Assembly: GCF_023278565.1 (NCBI RefSeq)
Contig: NC_064673.1
Coordinates: 3,286,001-3,350,000 of the forward strand
Reading direction: 5' to 3'
Source of the DNA: Colletotrichum lupini
Lineage: Eukaryota; Ascomycota; Sordariomycetes; Glomerellales; Glomerellaceae
Length of the DNA stretch: 64,000 nucleotides
Part shown: one piece after another, positions 32,524-44,300 of the stretch
Layout: each line of letters opens with the position of its first letter
Numbering within the stretch: position 1 is the first letter of the stretch
Notes under the pieces: generated by a model
Database searches by the model: none
Seen by the model: the letters and a program-made list of their open reading frames with translations, nothing else
What the model was told of the DNA's origin: nothing
Translations under genes and position numbers: made by a program

Positions 32524-34346
32524 ATGGCTTCCATGTTCGAGCAGTCAGGGAGCGGCACGCTTTTCCTCGGTGGCCAGAAGATTTCCGGCGCCGACATCAG
32601 AGACCAGAACGGTATGTCAATATCCCACTTCCCCCCACCGGCCAAATCATGACGAAGCTTCATCTTGCTGACAAACTTGCAGTTCTCGCCACCCAAGCTA
32701 TCGCAAATGTCGTCAAGAGCTCTTTCGGCCCCAGTGGTCTCGACAAGATGATGGTGGATGATATTGGTGTATGTTAGGTGGCCCCCCTCCCCCTGGACCC
32801 CGCTCACCCCCCGGCGCAGGATGTCACGGTCACGAACGACGGCGCTACCATTCTCAGCTTGTTGGATGTCGAGCACCCGGCGGGCAAGATCTTGGTCGAT
32901 CTGGCACAACAACAAGACAAAGAGGTCGGTGATGGCACAACCTCTGTTGTCCTCATCGCGGCCGAGTTGCTTCGCCGAGGAAACGAGCTCATGAAGAACC
33001 GCATACACCCCACTACTATCATCACCGGTTACCGACTTGCCCTGCGCGAGGCCGTCAAGTACATGAACGAGAACATCAGCATCAAGGTCGAGAACCTCGG
33101 ACGCGAATCCCTCGTCAACATTGGCAAGACGTCCATGTCCAGCAAGATCATTGGAGCCGACTCTGATTTCTTCGCCAACATGGTCGTCGATGCCATGCTG
33201 GCAGTCAAGTCGACAAACGGTCGCAACGAGACAAAATACCCCGTCAAGGCCGTCAACATTCTCAAGGCACACGGCAAGGGCTCCCTCGAGTCCCAGCTGA
33301 TCAAGGGTTACGCTCTGAACTGCACAGTCGCCTCGCAGGCCATGCCGACAAGAATACAAGATGCCAAGATTGCGGTGTTGGATATGAACCTGCAAAAGGA
33401 GCGCATGAAGTTGGGTGTCCAGATCACGGTGGATGACCCTCAACAGTTGGAGCAGATTCGCCAGAGAGAGTCGGGCATGATTCTGGAGAGAGTAGAGATG
33501 ATCCTCAAGGCGGGTGCCAATGTCATCCTTACCACCAAGGGTATCGATGACATGGTTCTCAAGACCTTTGTCGAGAAGGGTGCCATGGGTGTGCGCAGGT
33601 GCAAGAAGGAGGACCTCCGCAGAATCGCCAAGGCGACGGGCGCTACCATGCTCAGCACACTGTCGGACCTCAACGGTGACGAGAAGTTCGAACCCTCATA
33701 CCTCGGACACGCCGAGGAGGTTGTTCAGGAGCGCATTTCCGACGACGAGTGCATCCTCGTCAAGGGCACCAAGAGCCACTCCTCAGCATCCATCATTCTT
33801 CGTGGACCCAATGACTTCACCCTGGACGAGATGGAGCGCTCCATCCACGACTCCCTCAACGCCGTCAAGAGAACGCTCGAGAGCGGCAGCATCGTTCCCG
33901 GCGGTGGTTCCGTCGAAACCGCCCTGCACATTTACCTCGAGGAATTCGCTGGCACCGTCGGTTCCCGTGAGCAGCTGGCCATTGGCGAGTTTGCGCAGTC
34001 GCTGCTCGTCATCCCCAAGACGCTTGCCGTCAACGCCGCCAAGGACGCATCAGAGCTTGTCGCCCAGCTGCGTTCCCGGCACGCGCTGTCTCAGCGCATC
34101 CAGGAGGGCGAGGCCAACGATGACGAGAAGACGGTCGCGCGCAAAAAGGCCTACAAGAACTACGGTCTCGACCTGGTGCGCGGCAAGGTGATTGACGAGA
34201 TCAAGGCCGGTGTCCTGGAGCCCACTATCAGCAAGATCAGGCAGCTGAAGAGTGCCGTGGAGGCCTGCATCAGCATCATGCGTATTGATACCCTGATCAA
34301 GTTGGACCCCGAGCAGCAGGCCGAGGACGACGGACACGGTCACTGA
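32524..34346 (+). CDS. CCT1: T-complex protein 1 subunit alpha (CCT1 chaperonin)
   Basis: Three exons (32524-32611, 32683-32768, 32820-34346), introns of 71 and 51 nt; 566 aa, the usual length for the family. Group II chaperonin motifs are intact: NVVKSSFGPSGLDKMM, DVTVTNDGATIL, the nucleotide loop VGDGTTSVV and the C-terminal GGGSVETALH. Alpha-subunit identity is supported by the N-terminal SGADIRDQN and by QAMPTRI-x-DAKIAVLDMNLQ. It is one of eight subunits of the cytosolic TRiC/CCT ring that folds actin and tubulin with ATP. The 51-nt second intron is unusually C-rich. Confidence 0.96.
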
Positions 34347-34564
34347 GGAACGTGAGTGATGTTTGGAAAAAAGAATTAAAAGCAAAAATGGGCTGATTGC
34401 GGGAGTGTTCAAGGTTAGACAGTTCATAGATCACTTTGCTAATGATACCTCGTCATGCCGGCCTGGATGTCCAGACCTGTGAAAATTTTTGAAGTTCCTA
34501 TTGAATCAACGTGTTGCCACTTGTATGAGCCTGCTAATGATATGCAAAATATGTGACCAATCGG

Positions 34565-35734
34565 TCAGCACCAGCCAAACTTCTCATTGAGCACCCACTC
34601 AACCTCTCCTTGGCCATACCACATGAGGCTGGCGATGCTATCATTCTCCCTCTCAATAAACTCATGCGGAATGCCCGCCTTCTCGATCAGCCCCCTCACC
34701 CGGGGCTCAGGATTCCACATCTCGACACCGTTCACCTTCCACTCCGACGCCTGCGCCCTCGCCAATCTAAGGAGTGCCTCAATAGCCCCCTGCACATACT
34801 CATCTCCGCTCCCTTCCTCGTCCTCAATCGCCAGCCGCAGGATATGCATCGTGTTCCCCTCGGGCTTCTTTAATCCGCCGTAGTAACCCCTTGTCCAGAC
34901 GGCCCATACCCGCGACCCGTGCTCGCCTACGACCCCGCCACGGACCGTGGGCGTCTGGCCAAAGATGTGCTTGGTCATGTAGTCCTCGCGCATGAGATGC
35001 CAGAGCATGGCGTCCAGGTCAGGGATGAGCGAGACGCGGGTCTTGGTGCTCTTCTTCGCGAGCTTCGCGCGAATGAGGCCCTCGTCAACGGAGCACAGCT
35101 CTGCTAGTTCGTGATACCCCAACGGCGAGGCCTCAACTTGCACCGCTCCCACCGCTCCCTCTCCCGCTTCCGAGAGTGGCGGCGATGCCTGCGGCGGGAA
35201 CTCGAGGTGCGTGCTCTCGTACGGATGCCACCCATGCTTGGCATAAAACTTCTTCCCGATATCAGAATACAGCACCGAGCACGCGACCTCCCCGTCCCGG
35301 ATATCCCCCCACCGCTCCCCGCTCTTCATCTCGGCGCCCTGCCAGCGCGCGAGCTGCGCGCCCACGAGGTTCATCATGACGGAGGCGTACCCGTTGCCGC
35401 GGTACGCCGGGTCCGTGAAGACGGAGCCGACGGCGTGGGTGATTGCGTCGACGACGGTGCCGTCTGGCTTCGCGACGAGGACGGTCTTGCGGATGCTCTC
35501 GCAGGACGAGAGGATGGGGCGGGCGTCGGGGGGCAGGGTCGGGTCGGTGAGGATCCATTGGGTGATGCCGCCGTTGCGGGAGACGGGGACGGTGGTCATG
35601 TAGGATTCGCGGCGGATGTACTCTTGGAGCTCGAGGGCGGCGCCCCAGTTTGCGTAGGTTGAGGTGTAGGTCTTTAGGCGCTCTGCTGGGGTTGGTTGGG
35701 TGAGGACCAGGTCTGTTTCGTGGGTTGAGCCCAT
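34565..35734 (-). CDS. GNAT acetyltransferase of the LYC1 (lysine N6-acetyltransferase) family
   Basis: Single exon, 389 aa, ATG at 35734. The GNAT acetyl-CoA motif lies near residues 105-125 (VGSVFTDPAYRGNGYASVMM; the R/Q-x2-G-x-G/A loop is RGNGYA). A second half resembles the C-terminal LYC1 domain, with KFYAKHGWHPYESTHLEFP linking the two and a late EFIERENDSIASLMW block. In Yarrowia, Lyc1 acetylates lysine at N6 in lysine breakdown. Substrate here is inferred from family. Converges on CCT1, with 218 bp between the 3' ends. Confidence 0.8.
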   Translation of the reverse strand: MGSTHETDLVLTQPTPAERLKTYTSTYANWGAALELQEYIRRESYMTTVPVSRNGGITQWILTDPTLPPDARPILSSCESIRKTVLVAKPDGTVVDAITHAVGSVFTDPAYRGNGYASVMMNLVGAQLARWQGAEMKSGERWGDIRDGEVACSVLYSDIGKKFYAKHGWHPYESTHLEFPPQASPPLSEAGEGAVGAVQVEASPLGYHELAELCSVDEGLIRAKLAKKSTKTRVSLIPDLDAMLWHLMREDYMTKHIFGQTPTVRGGVVGEHGSRVWAVWTRGYYGGLKKPEGNTMHILRLAIEDEEGSGDEYVQGAIEALLRLARAQASEWKVNGVEMWNPEPRVRGLIEKAGIPHEFIERENDSIASLMWYGQGEVEWVLNEKFGWC

Positions 35735-37277
35735 GATGCCTGTTGTCTCTCTTCTTGATTTTTGGGATTGCCTCGGTGTGGTTTTGCGTGGATTTGTCTT
35801 TGTTCTTCTTGTCTACGGTGTCGAGGTAGGCAAGACAGCTTCTGGGCGTATTATGGTGGGTGGTGTCTTGTTTGTTTCTGGTCAATCACGTCACACCACT
35901 CATGAACAAACATGAGAGAGGCAGAAGCAAGCAAGGTAGTTGGAGAATGTGAAAATGGGAGGAAGAGTGTCAGATTCAGCTTCCAGAAGCTGGGGTCGGG
36001 AATGGATAAAGTACAAAAGGGACAAAGCGCCGTCTCCTTATCAATTCGGTTCGTGTTCCAGACGGCTTCAGGAAGTACCTTGAGTTTGGCTTGTACTGGC
36101 GCGGGCGTTGCGCACAAGACGTGCCCCACCAGACGATGGGAAGCGTTGGCGGGGAAGACCCAGTCAAACCCCAGGTATTCCAGGATCACAGCGCCTCGTT
36201 CGAAAGATGTGAGATACGGTACGGATTGGAGGGGGCGTGAGGTCAAGAGCAAGGGGGCTGGATTGGCAAAGACGGCCTAGTGTGAGAGTGAGCTGATGTA
36301 CAGATAGCCTCGATCGATACACAACGAGCATCCAAAAGCACAAAAAGGACTTCGAAGCCCCCTCTTCTTCCTCTCGTCTTTCCCCTCCGTCTCACCAGGC
36401 GCACAGGAATCAGGATACCAAAGATGGTCAGCAGGTCCACAATGCGAAGCGGCTCATTGTGGTAAAAGCCAAGTCTTACGTCACGGGGTAGCGTCTTAGC
36501 GGATGTGCTGTGAAGGTGATACAACTGTTGAGAAGTACGGACGAAGGATAGTCGAGGATTAGGGAACTGTACCAGGGAAATCTGGGACACATTTTTAGGT
36601 AATTGTTTGTGGCTACGTGCCTATTTAGTCTTCCGCCTGGGCCGGGGAGTGCGCAACGGGCAGGTCTCGCCGGCGGGGTGAAGCAGTCACGGAGGCCGGT
36701 GGAAGCCGATGGTAGGCGGGGCCGGAATTGCCCCGGTTGAACGCGGCCGAGACGCCCGCACCTTCCTTTTACCATTTACTAAGTGAACTGTAGATACTTA
36801 TACTACATAGTATACTAAGACACCGCTAAGTTTGTGAACCGGTTCGAGGCGAGGGATTCCCTTGTCTTGAGAGAGTCGGCTGACTTGGCTGATGTTCTGA
36901 CAGATGGGTTGTGCGGCCTGTGTCATTGTGGGAAAGTTTGGTGTGTGAGGTGTGAGGTGTATGGTGTTGGTTGCGGTGTTCATGCGCCACCAATGATTGC
37001 AGTTTAGTACACAGTAGGCACCCAGCCAGAAGAGTTCCCTTTTCTCTTTTCTTGGGCCACGTTGCAGTCTGATTTGTCCATCTCTCGATCTCTTGCAGAG
37101 ACTCTGATGTTGTCATTCACAGCATTTCCTCTCACAACTCATATCTTCCAATTGACCGGCATCAACTTCTCATCCTGAACACCCGTATCTTTAGAACATG
37201 GCCTTATCTCCCAATCCACGCTCTTAATTAACCTGTATGCACAATAGTTCCTCCCACCGGTGCTCGACATGATAAAC
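35735..37277. other. Intergenic region, nothing firmly recognised
   Basis: About 1.5 kb. It contains a GC-rich block at 36625-36765. A minus-strand frame at 36243-36590 contains a gene-like stretch (LGFYHNEPLRIVDLLTIFG) but has no ATG and no visible splice partner, so it is not called. Confidence 0.45.
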
Positions 37278-38210
37278 TCAACCAAACAAAGTCACCCCTC
37301 CACCTTCCAATCCCGTCGCCCCCCTGCTCCGTAACAACCTTACAACCTCATCATGCCCCCTTGCAGCAGCGCACTGCAACGCAGTCTGCCCTCTACCCCC
37401 CCATCCAGCCCCAGCCCCAGCCTCGATCTCGGCCCCGGCGCCCAGCAGCGTCTCGCACACCCGCACGTGGCCCCCCTCAGCAGCAGCATGCAGCGCCCTC
37501 CCCCCCTTGAACCTGCTCCCTTCGGCGTTGACATCCGCCCCCGCACCTGCAGCGCCTGCAGCTGGCCCCGCCGTAAGGAGCAGCTCGACAAGCCCCGCCC
37601 ACCCGCCGTAGCTCGCCGCCTGCAGCGCCGTGAACCCTCGATTCCGACACGCCGGCGCGTTCACCTCTGCCCCCCGCCGCTGAATCAGCATCGCCGCCAT
37701 CTCCTCGAACCCGCCCTCGCACGCAGCCTGGAGCGCCGTCCGACCTGCCGTCGATGCCGGCGGCGCGTTCACGTCCGCGCCGTGGTCCAGCAGCAGCGCG
37801 ACGGTGTCGTCTAGTCCCGCTGCGCAGGCGCTCTGCAGCGCCGTCATGCCAAAGTACCGCGACGCGGGGACGTTGATATCAGCGCCGTGGGATAGCAGGA
37901 GTCTGACGATGGCCAGGTCCGGTTTCCCTGCCGCGATCTGCAGCGCGTTCTTGGCGCCGTTGTTGCCGGGCGTGTCGTTGACTTCCGCGCCGGCTGCGAG
38001 GAGCGCCGAGACCACGGCGCCGTGGGAGGCTTCGCAGGCGGCTTGGAGGGCTGTGCGGCCGTAGTAGCCCCGCGGCGGGGCGTTGACGTCTGCTCCTGAG
38101 GCGAGGGCTGCGTGGACGGCGGGGAGATCGCCTTCGCGGGCGGCGCGTTGGAGGGGCGTCCAGCAGTCGTCTTCGTCTTGGGAGTCGGTGTCTTCTGTGA
38201 GATGCTGCAT
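37278..38210 (-). CDS. Ankyrin-repeat protein
   Basis: Single exon, 310 aa, ATG at 38210. About seven ankyrin repeats fill the protein from residue 16 to 305. Each has the T-ALQ-A-A core and GA-x-VN or GAEI ends; examples are TPLQRAAREGDLPAVHAAL, TALQAACEASHGAVVSALL and TALQCAAARGHDEVVRLL. Many repeats carry a longer loop after GADVN (for example APPRGYYGR), typical of fungal ankyrin proteins. No catalytic or NACHT domain is attached, so it is either a small adaptor or the remnant of a larger protein. Function unknown. The coding strand is very GC-rich compared with its flanks. Confidence 0.85.
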   Translation of the reverse strand: MQHLTEDTDSQDEDDCWTPLQRAAREGDLPAVHAALASGADVNAPPRGYYGRTALQAACEASHGAVVSALLAAGAEVNDTPGNNGAKNALQIAAGKPDLAIVRLLLSHGADINVPASRYFGMTALQSACAAGLDDTVALLLDHGADVNAPPASTAGRTALQAACEGGFEEMAAMLIQRRGAEVNAPACRNRGFTALQAASYGGWAGLVELLLTAGPAAGAAGAGADVNAEGSRFKGGRALHAAAEGGHVRVCETLLGAGAEIEAGAGAGWGGRGQTALQCAAARGHDEVVRLLRSRGATGLEGGGVTLFG

Positions 38211-38527
38211 TTTGCGGTGATTTTGTCTACCTCATGTCAGGTAAGTAGACTGGTTCACCTCTCTTTGAAGCTAGTGAGACTGTGGAGAGAACGGAGAGGA
38301 GTGAGATGGGAATGCGAGAAAATCCTTCGCCATCTCACCTGCCCCATCAGATCGTTGACGGAAACGCGGCACAATCAAGCCCTACGCGCATCTCTTCGTA
38401 ACAAAAGCGACAACAGCGACATCTTAGGCATCACTGAATCAATAGAAATCGACCAAAGTAGAAGCTTGCAGAAAAATCAACGTTGGATTCATACTGGACT
38501 GAAATAATCATGAAAAATGTTGACTAA
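38211..38527. other. Short intergenic region
   Basis: About 320 nt between the ankyrin gene start and the small charged protein's 3' end. Nothing recognised. Confidence 0.5.
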
Positions 38528-38933
38528 CTAGTCATCAGTCTCAGCCTTCTTCTTGCTCTCGCTCTTCTTCTCGGGCTCGCCCTTTTTCGGCTCATTCTTG
38601 GACCCCGCCTCGTTCTCATAGCCGCCGCCCTGCTTCTCGTATTCCTTTGCCAGTTTCGCGCCCTACGGAATTTGTCAGTTGATCGCTTAGACCGGCATCA
38701 CGACGAACATTAGAGCCATGAGGTTTGAGAAAGAGCGGTGATATACCTTCCATGCGGCCCATTGTCCCTCTCCTCCGCCCGACTTGTTGGGCTCTTGCTT
38801 AATTTCTGGTCATGGATGTGAGCATCAACAACTGTCCATCAATCAGTCTTTATCAGCCCTCCTCATTTCTCGTACCTTCCTTGATCTCCTCCCTCAACTC
38901 GGGGTCAGTGGGCTTTCCCTTGGATGAAGGCAT
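38528..38933 (-). CDS. Small charged conserved fungal protein
   Basis: Three small exons (38933-38876, 38805-38747, 38662-38528) with introns of 70 and 84 nt, all GT-AG and in phase; 83 aa. It starts MPSSKGKPTDPELREEIKE, has a central GGGEGQWAAWKGAKLAKEYEKQGG and ends in Lys/Glu repeats (EKKSESKKKAETDD). Proteins of this pattern occur widely in filamentous fungi without assigned function. It is too short and too spliced for simple open-frame finding. High charge and lack of hydrophobic core suggest a disordered, possibly nucleic-acid- or histone-binding protein; that is inference. Confidence 0.75.
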
Positions 38934-41128
38934 CTTGTGTGACGAGTACGACAGGAATCTGCGAGTCGGGTAGAAGGATGAAACTGTATTATCACGTAGA
39001 ACTTGATATGATTTCGCGTAAACAGGTGTGAATGCACGAGTTAAAGCCTGAAGCATATCCAACTTTAAGTGAAACTGAAACTCAACAGCGCTTTGAGAAA
39101 CATACGAAACAGGGATGAAGTAAATGATGCTGCGAACAATCATCGATGACGCCTACAACGCCAGCCACCCGTACGCTCGGTCGGCCCCGTTAGCGGGATC
39201 GGGTGACCCACATACAACCTCCGCGCCGTCCCGAATGACGCTTCCCGGGCCGGTGACCCCATTCGTAAAATTATTCAGAGCTACCTTGCCTTAAGATACT
39301 TCAGGTGAGCACAAATAAGATCGTTCTGACTACCAGTTGTATGGAGCAATCCACTTTTCTGTTGCATCCGCCCCGGCGAGCCGCAAATTCTCCAAGCTAT
39401 TGCTCTTGGCTACAAATCCAGTTCGATGACTTTAAGGCGGGGCATTCCTATTCCACCTGTGTTTGCTTCCCGCTGATTTTCGGAACACCATGCGCAAGCA
39501 AGTAGGTTGGATTCAGCATGTCCAAAGAAGTGGCACAGCTTACGGTGCATATACATGTAAGCGCAACTCGATTGGTGCCTACAAGCGATCCTTTCTGAGT
39601 CACCGGGCCGACCAAAAACTGCTGCCTTCTGGAAAATGTGTTGTAGCAGTCCAGCCTTCCAATCAAAATCCTCAACAGTCAAATCGGCAAGGTATTTTAC
39701 CGACACTTGGAAGACTACAGCTACTTTGCCTTCTTCCCCCTCCCCCCCTTAAATTAAGGCAACTTCAGGTCAATCGCTTTGGTCGATGTCATCTCAATAG
39801 CAGAACGCTGACAAGCGCCCGTCTAGTGCGGATGCACGTTTTATGCCGTGCCGTATTAGTACCCAATCGAATATACCTAATACGAAAGCGAAGCAACATC
39901 TCCTGTGCCTCCTTGGCGACGTACGCATTCCACGTAGCCATCCAAGAGGCTAAGATCAATACTCACGAGATCCGTTTTGGCGCAGTATCACCTCATCGGG
40001 GCCTTCCAATGACCCGGAAACGTGCTTTGCCCTAGCCGTTGAAATGATCAGAGGAAGGCTTGTATAGCATATCGGATATATCTTGGAGCTGACTAATGTC
40101 TCGAGAGCAATGTAGGCGGCGTTTTGAGGACTCTGGGTTACTCCATGAAAAGACACTTTTGATAAGTGTCGTTCGTTTCGGACGCCTTTAAATACATTAT
40201 TTTACTAAGGAATCAATGTTCGGCTTACGCATTTCTAATGTCAAGAGATAGATATCTTCCGTTTCAAATGTTGAATAGACTCTCTTATCATGCAAGTCAT
40301 TCTTTCCATGTCCATGAACCGGTCAATCTGTGATTTACATGTGGTGGCCATAAATGTTAAAGCTGAGCGGGTGATCCATTCAGAGGTAAAACATCAGGCA
40401 AAGCTTGACATAAAAGCACTAAGTCACAATGATACAACGGCAGTTATACCATGCATCAAAGATGAAATTCCTAAGGACTTCAATAATCTGCATTGGGAAA
40501 CCTGCTTTTGCCGCTCTTCAAGTTCTGTTGCCTCGTTGCCAATCGGGCCAGAATACATTACCCCAACCCGCCTCCCGGGGCCAATCCTAAGTCGTAGTTC
40601 TCTCGGACTTCTCCTCAATCTACAAGGGCTAGTGTTGGTAATATGCGGCTCTTGGGATCTAATTTTACATTTGATGTGTAAGCCGTAAATGTGCTAGGAT
40701 TGAGCTCCTTTACTGCTACATCTTATCGCTGGAGTCTTAAGTGTAGCAAGACCTGTCGAGAAGGACGGGCTGAACATCTCAGGGTTTAACGGAAGATCCG
40801 ACATGACCAACTCATTTTCCCCTGATTTGAAGTCAGCTGCCAATTCGAGAGATGACTAACACAGGTTATAGACCGAGTCTGGTGATATGCGATGATTCGC
40901 AAAGCCTGCACAGGTTGTGCGCTGGCACTCTTATGGGATGAGATGCTGAATATCTGCGAGATTTTTCCTCGTGTGGAAGGCAAGTAATAAATTGAATATA
41001 AATACTTATTGTTCCATCTTCCGGTATTCTCTGAAAACTCGTCTGTATGGCGTCCGCCCCGGAAATCAAACGGCTCTTCTCTGAATTATCACCCACAACC
41101 TCAAACAATTATCATTCGAAAATTAAAT
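38934..41128. other. Gene-free stretch left of the retrotransposon
   Basis: About 2.2 kb, turning AT-rich towards the right. Several 60-190-codon frames overlap on both strands without family resemblance (the longest, 39463-40035, included). No repeats or RNA genes recognised. Confidence 0.5.
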
Positions 41129-41330
41129 TGTTGGTATCCCTATTACAGGGTAGTTAGTTCGAACCGTAGTTGACGAAGAGATTAATTAAACTATCTAAAT
41201 ATTTATATAGGTATAAAAAGGAGGTTCTAACTATAAGTTAGGCTAGTTACGATAATTATAAATAGGGCCCCTAATTAGCCCTTGCGTAGTCGGCTATATA
41301 CCGCGGTTAAATTAAACTTTTAATCTAATA
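41129..41330. repeat. Long terminal repeat, left copy
   Basis: 202 bp, aligns without gaps to 48291-48492. About 30 differences, each a C/T or G/A transition; this copy carries more A/T, and its end reads CTAATA where the right copy keeps CCAACA. Confidence 0.85.
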
Positions 41331-44300
41331 CTAACTTTTTCTTTTTTTTATTAATTTAACTATTGTGGTTAGAGGTATAATTTAACCTCGGGCCCGTTTA
41401 CTAAGTTATCTCCTTTTTTCCCTTTTCTTTACTCTTTTCGTATAACCTATCCCTCTATTCGTATAGTAACTTTTTTACTACCCACGAATTACTCTAATCC
41501 CTTATTTAGTATTACTTTTATAAAAGCGTTTACGAGGTTATTTTTACTATTAATCTAACGGATTTTAAGTATCTCGCGCCTTTTATACGATTACTTAAGG
41601 GCTATAATATTAATTATAAACCTCTTTTTTTTTATCGTTCTTAATTTAACGAGGTATTCGTATAGTAAGTAGGAATTAGTATAAATAACCGTTAGAATAA
41701 GTAAAAGGCTAATTCGATTAGTAATTTTCCTTAGCGTTATTAAAATTGCGTAGGAGAGGTTAATACCGTTAACTATATTATAGACCTCTAATACTAGTAT
41801 ACTCCTCGTTACTCGCTTATTTTTAGTTAATAAGTAGTGGATTATATTGCTATATATAGTGAATTCGCTCTTACTTATACTCTCGTTAGCTAGGATAATA
41901 ATATACTTTAATTACGAAGTAAGGTCGTTATTATTTATAAATAACTTATTAACGAAGACGTAGAGCTTACTAGTCGTAAGGTTAATTAGGTAGTAGACGA
42001 GACCTCAATTAAGATTCGTTTATTACTACTTAAGCCGCTTATTAAGTACTTTAACGTCTTATTTAGTTAGATTTATAGCTTGCGCTGCCTTAGCGTAGTT
42101 AAAAGTTACTTTAGGTTAATAAATACTTATAATATATACCCCTCGCGCAAGCTTAGCCTTATACTACTTTTTAATATTAATTACGTTTAAATTAACGAAG
42201 TTAATCTTTTTACCCTGCCCCTTTTACTAGAAAACGACGGTTTCTTTTTTAATTATAGGAATCCTACTATTAAATACTAGGGGGGTATTTATTATAAGGA
42301 CCTCTTTTAGCTTTATTATAAAGCCCGCTTTCTAGAGCTCCTTATTCTTTTTTTTTATAAAGTTAATATTAGATAGGCCTAATATATTGTCGGTTTGTAT
42401 TTTAACGATCTTAAATTAGTTACTTTTGTACTCTACGATTAGTAGGTATGGGTCGTATATAGAGGTAATTATTAATAGTTAATTAATATGGAAATTGTAG
42501 TAAGTAGCTTATTAATAAGTGCCCGATTTTGCGAGCTTATATAGTGGCTTTAGTATTTTAATAATCGTGCTTTTTAGGTATTTGTTAGCTATTTCTTTTA
42601 GTAGATGGGCTAGGATTTTCCTTATGAGCCCTGTGGCCGATTAGGTATAGGCCTAGGTAATATTACGGCTCTAAATCTCATATTCCTTTTTTTATAGCGA
42701 TATTATTAGTACTATTATTAATCGTTAGCTATAGCGCTATATAGTACGCGATTATATAAGTAGCGTCGCTTTTTTAACGTTACTATACTTTTAAATTACG
42801 TGTCTAGACTTTTTATACGGTTAGGGTGTTTTTTTTTTTTTAATTTTATAAACTATTTGCGATTTAAATATGCGGAGGTTTATATACTTTTCTAGATTAT
42901 AGAGAATAAATTAATAAACCTCTCGATTACGTAAAGTATTTATTTTAATAAAATCTGATCCCTTATACGGCTTTTTAGTAGTTATAATTATGCTTTTTTT
43001 ACATAGTTTGACTACTAGTTCGAAATTAGCTTTTTTTTTTATTATATAAAAGGTATTAATTATCTCGTTACTAGTAATAAATTGCTACGTTAGTACTTGC
43101 TATTATAGTCTCTTATAACGTCTTACCAGTAGTATTAGTGCCCTTTTAGTAATTTCCTTTTCCTCGTTATTTATTAGTATTATTATAACGATTTTATTAA
43201 GGATGATTTTTTATGCCTCTATTGCGGGTTATATAGCTTCCCCTAGCTCTTTTTTTTTTTATAGGCTAGAAATTACCTCGATGGGATCTATATAATATAA
43301 TCTAATTACCGTAATTAATATTTTAAATAGCTAGTTACGATCTCTTGCGACTATATAAGAACGCTTATTAATAGAAATTAATTTATATAGCCTAGCTTAT
43401 TATTAAGTGATTTTATACTATATTTATATATCCGAATTTAGGGGTATATTTAAATTAACCCCTATATCGGGCCTATTGTGCGTAGTAATTACCTTATTAA
43501 CTTGCTTTTTTATACTTACTTTGCGCAGTACCTATATTACTTTTTTAATTACTTAAGCTCGCTAGCTTATGTTTAGCGACGGTAGCGAGGCTAAGGTCGT
43601 TTTTAAATATACTTTAAATATTAGAAGTATCAGTATAAGCCCGTTAGGCCCTATAGTATCGTTATAATATTTAAGTGCTGTCTAGAGGTATTTATCGTCG
43701 TTAGAATTAGGATTTTCTTTTTTAATAATTTTAAACGCTCTTTTTAATTACTAATACGCTTTTTTTACTTTTTTAATACTATAGTGCGCTTCGATAAGTA
43801 CGATTTTTAATTATATACTATAGGCCGTTATATTTTCCTTAAATTTTACTAATTTAAAACTAATACTAGCGTCGGTTCTAATGCCGTTTAGCGGTCCTTA
43901 GTATATGTTAATTTAGCTTTTTTATAAAGCTACTTATACTATTTTTATTTACAGATCCTATAAGAATTGCCCTGCTTAGAATGATATAGCCTCGTTAATT
44001 ATATATAGGACCGGTCGACTATTTAAGTAAAAGATATTAACAACGATTTCTTAATTAAAATTAAGCTTATTACGTAATTTAAATTTAAATCTGCGTAGGC
44101 TCTGCGTATTTATTTAGTATTAGTAATATACTTTTATTAACTACTTTAGCGCCCCTATTTTAATATTATTATTACTTAATTACTTTAGGAGGTTATATAG
44201 CTTCGCAACCGACGGGTAGCCAAATCTCCGGTATAGTCGTCTAAGCTTACTTTTCGTTAAGTAATTAATTAACTTTATGTTATTAGTGAGCTTTATAAAC

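Noticed and set aside
36243..36590. 115-codon minus-strand frame with a gene-like stretch
   Set aside because: Starts with GTG, has no internal ATG and no splice partner; kept only as a note.
39463..40035. 190-codon plus-strand frame left of the retrotransposon
   Set aside because: No domain, irregular composition and overlapping frames on the other strand.
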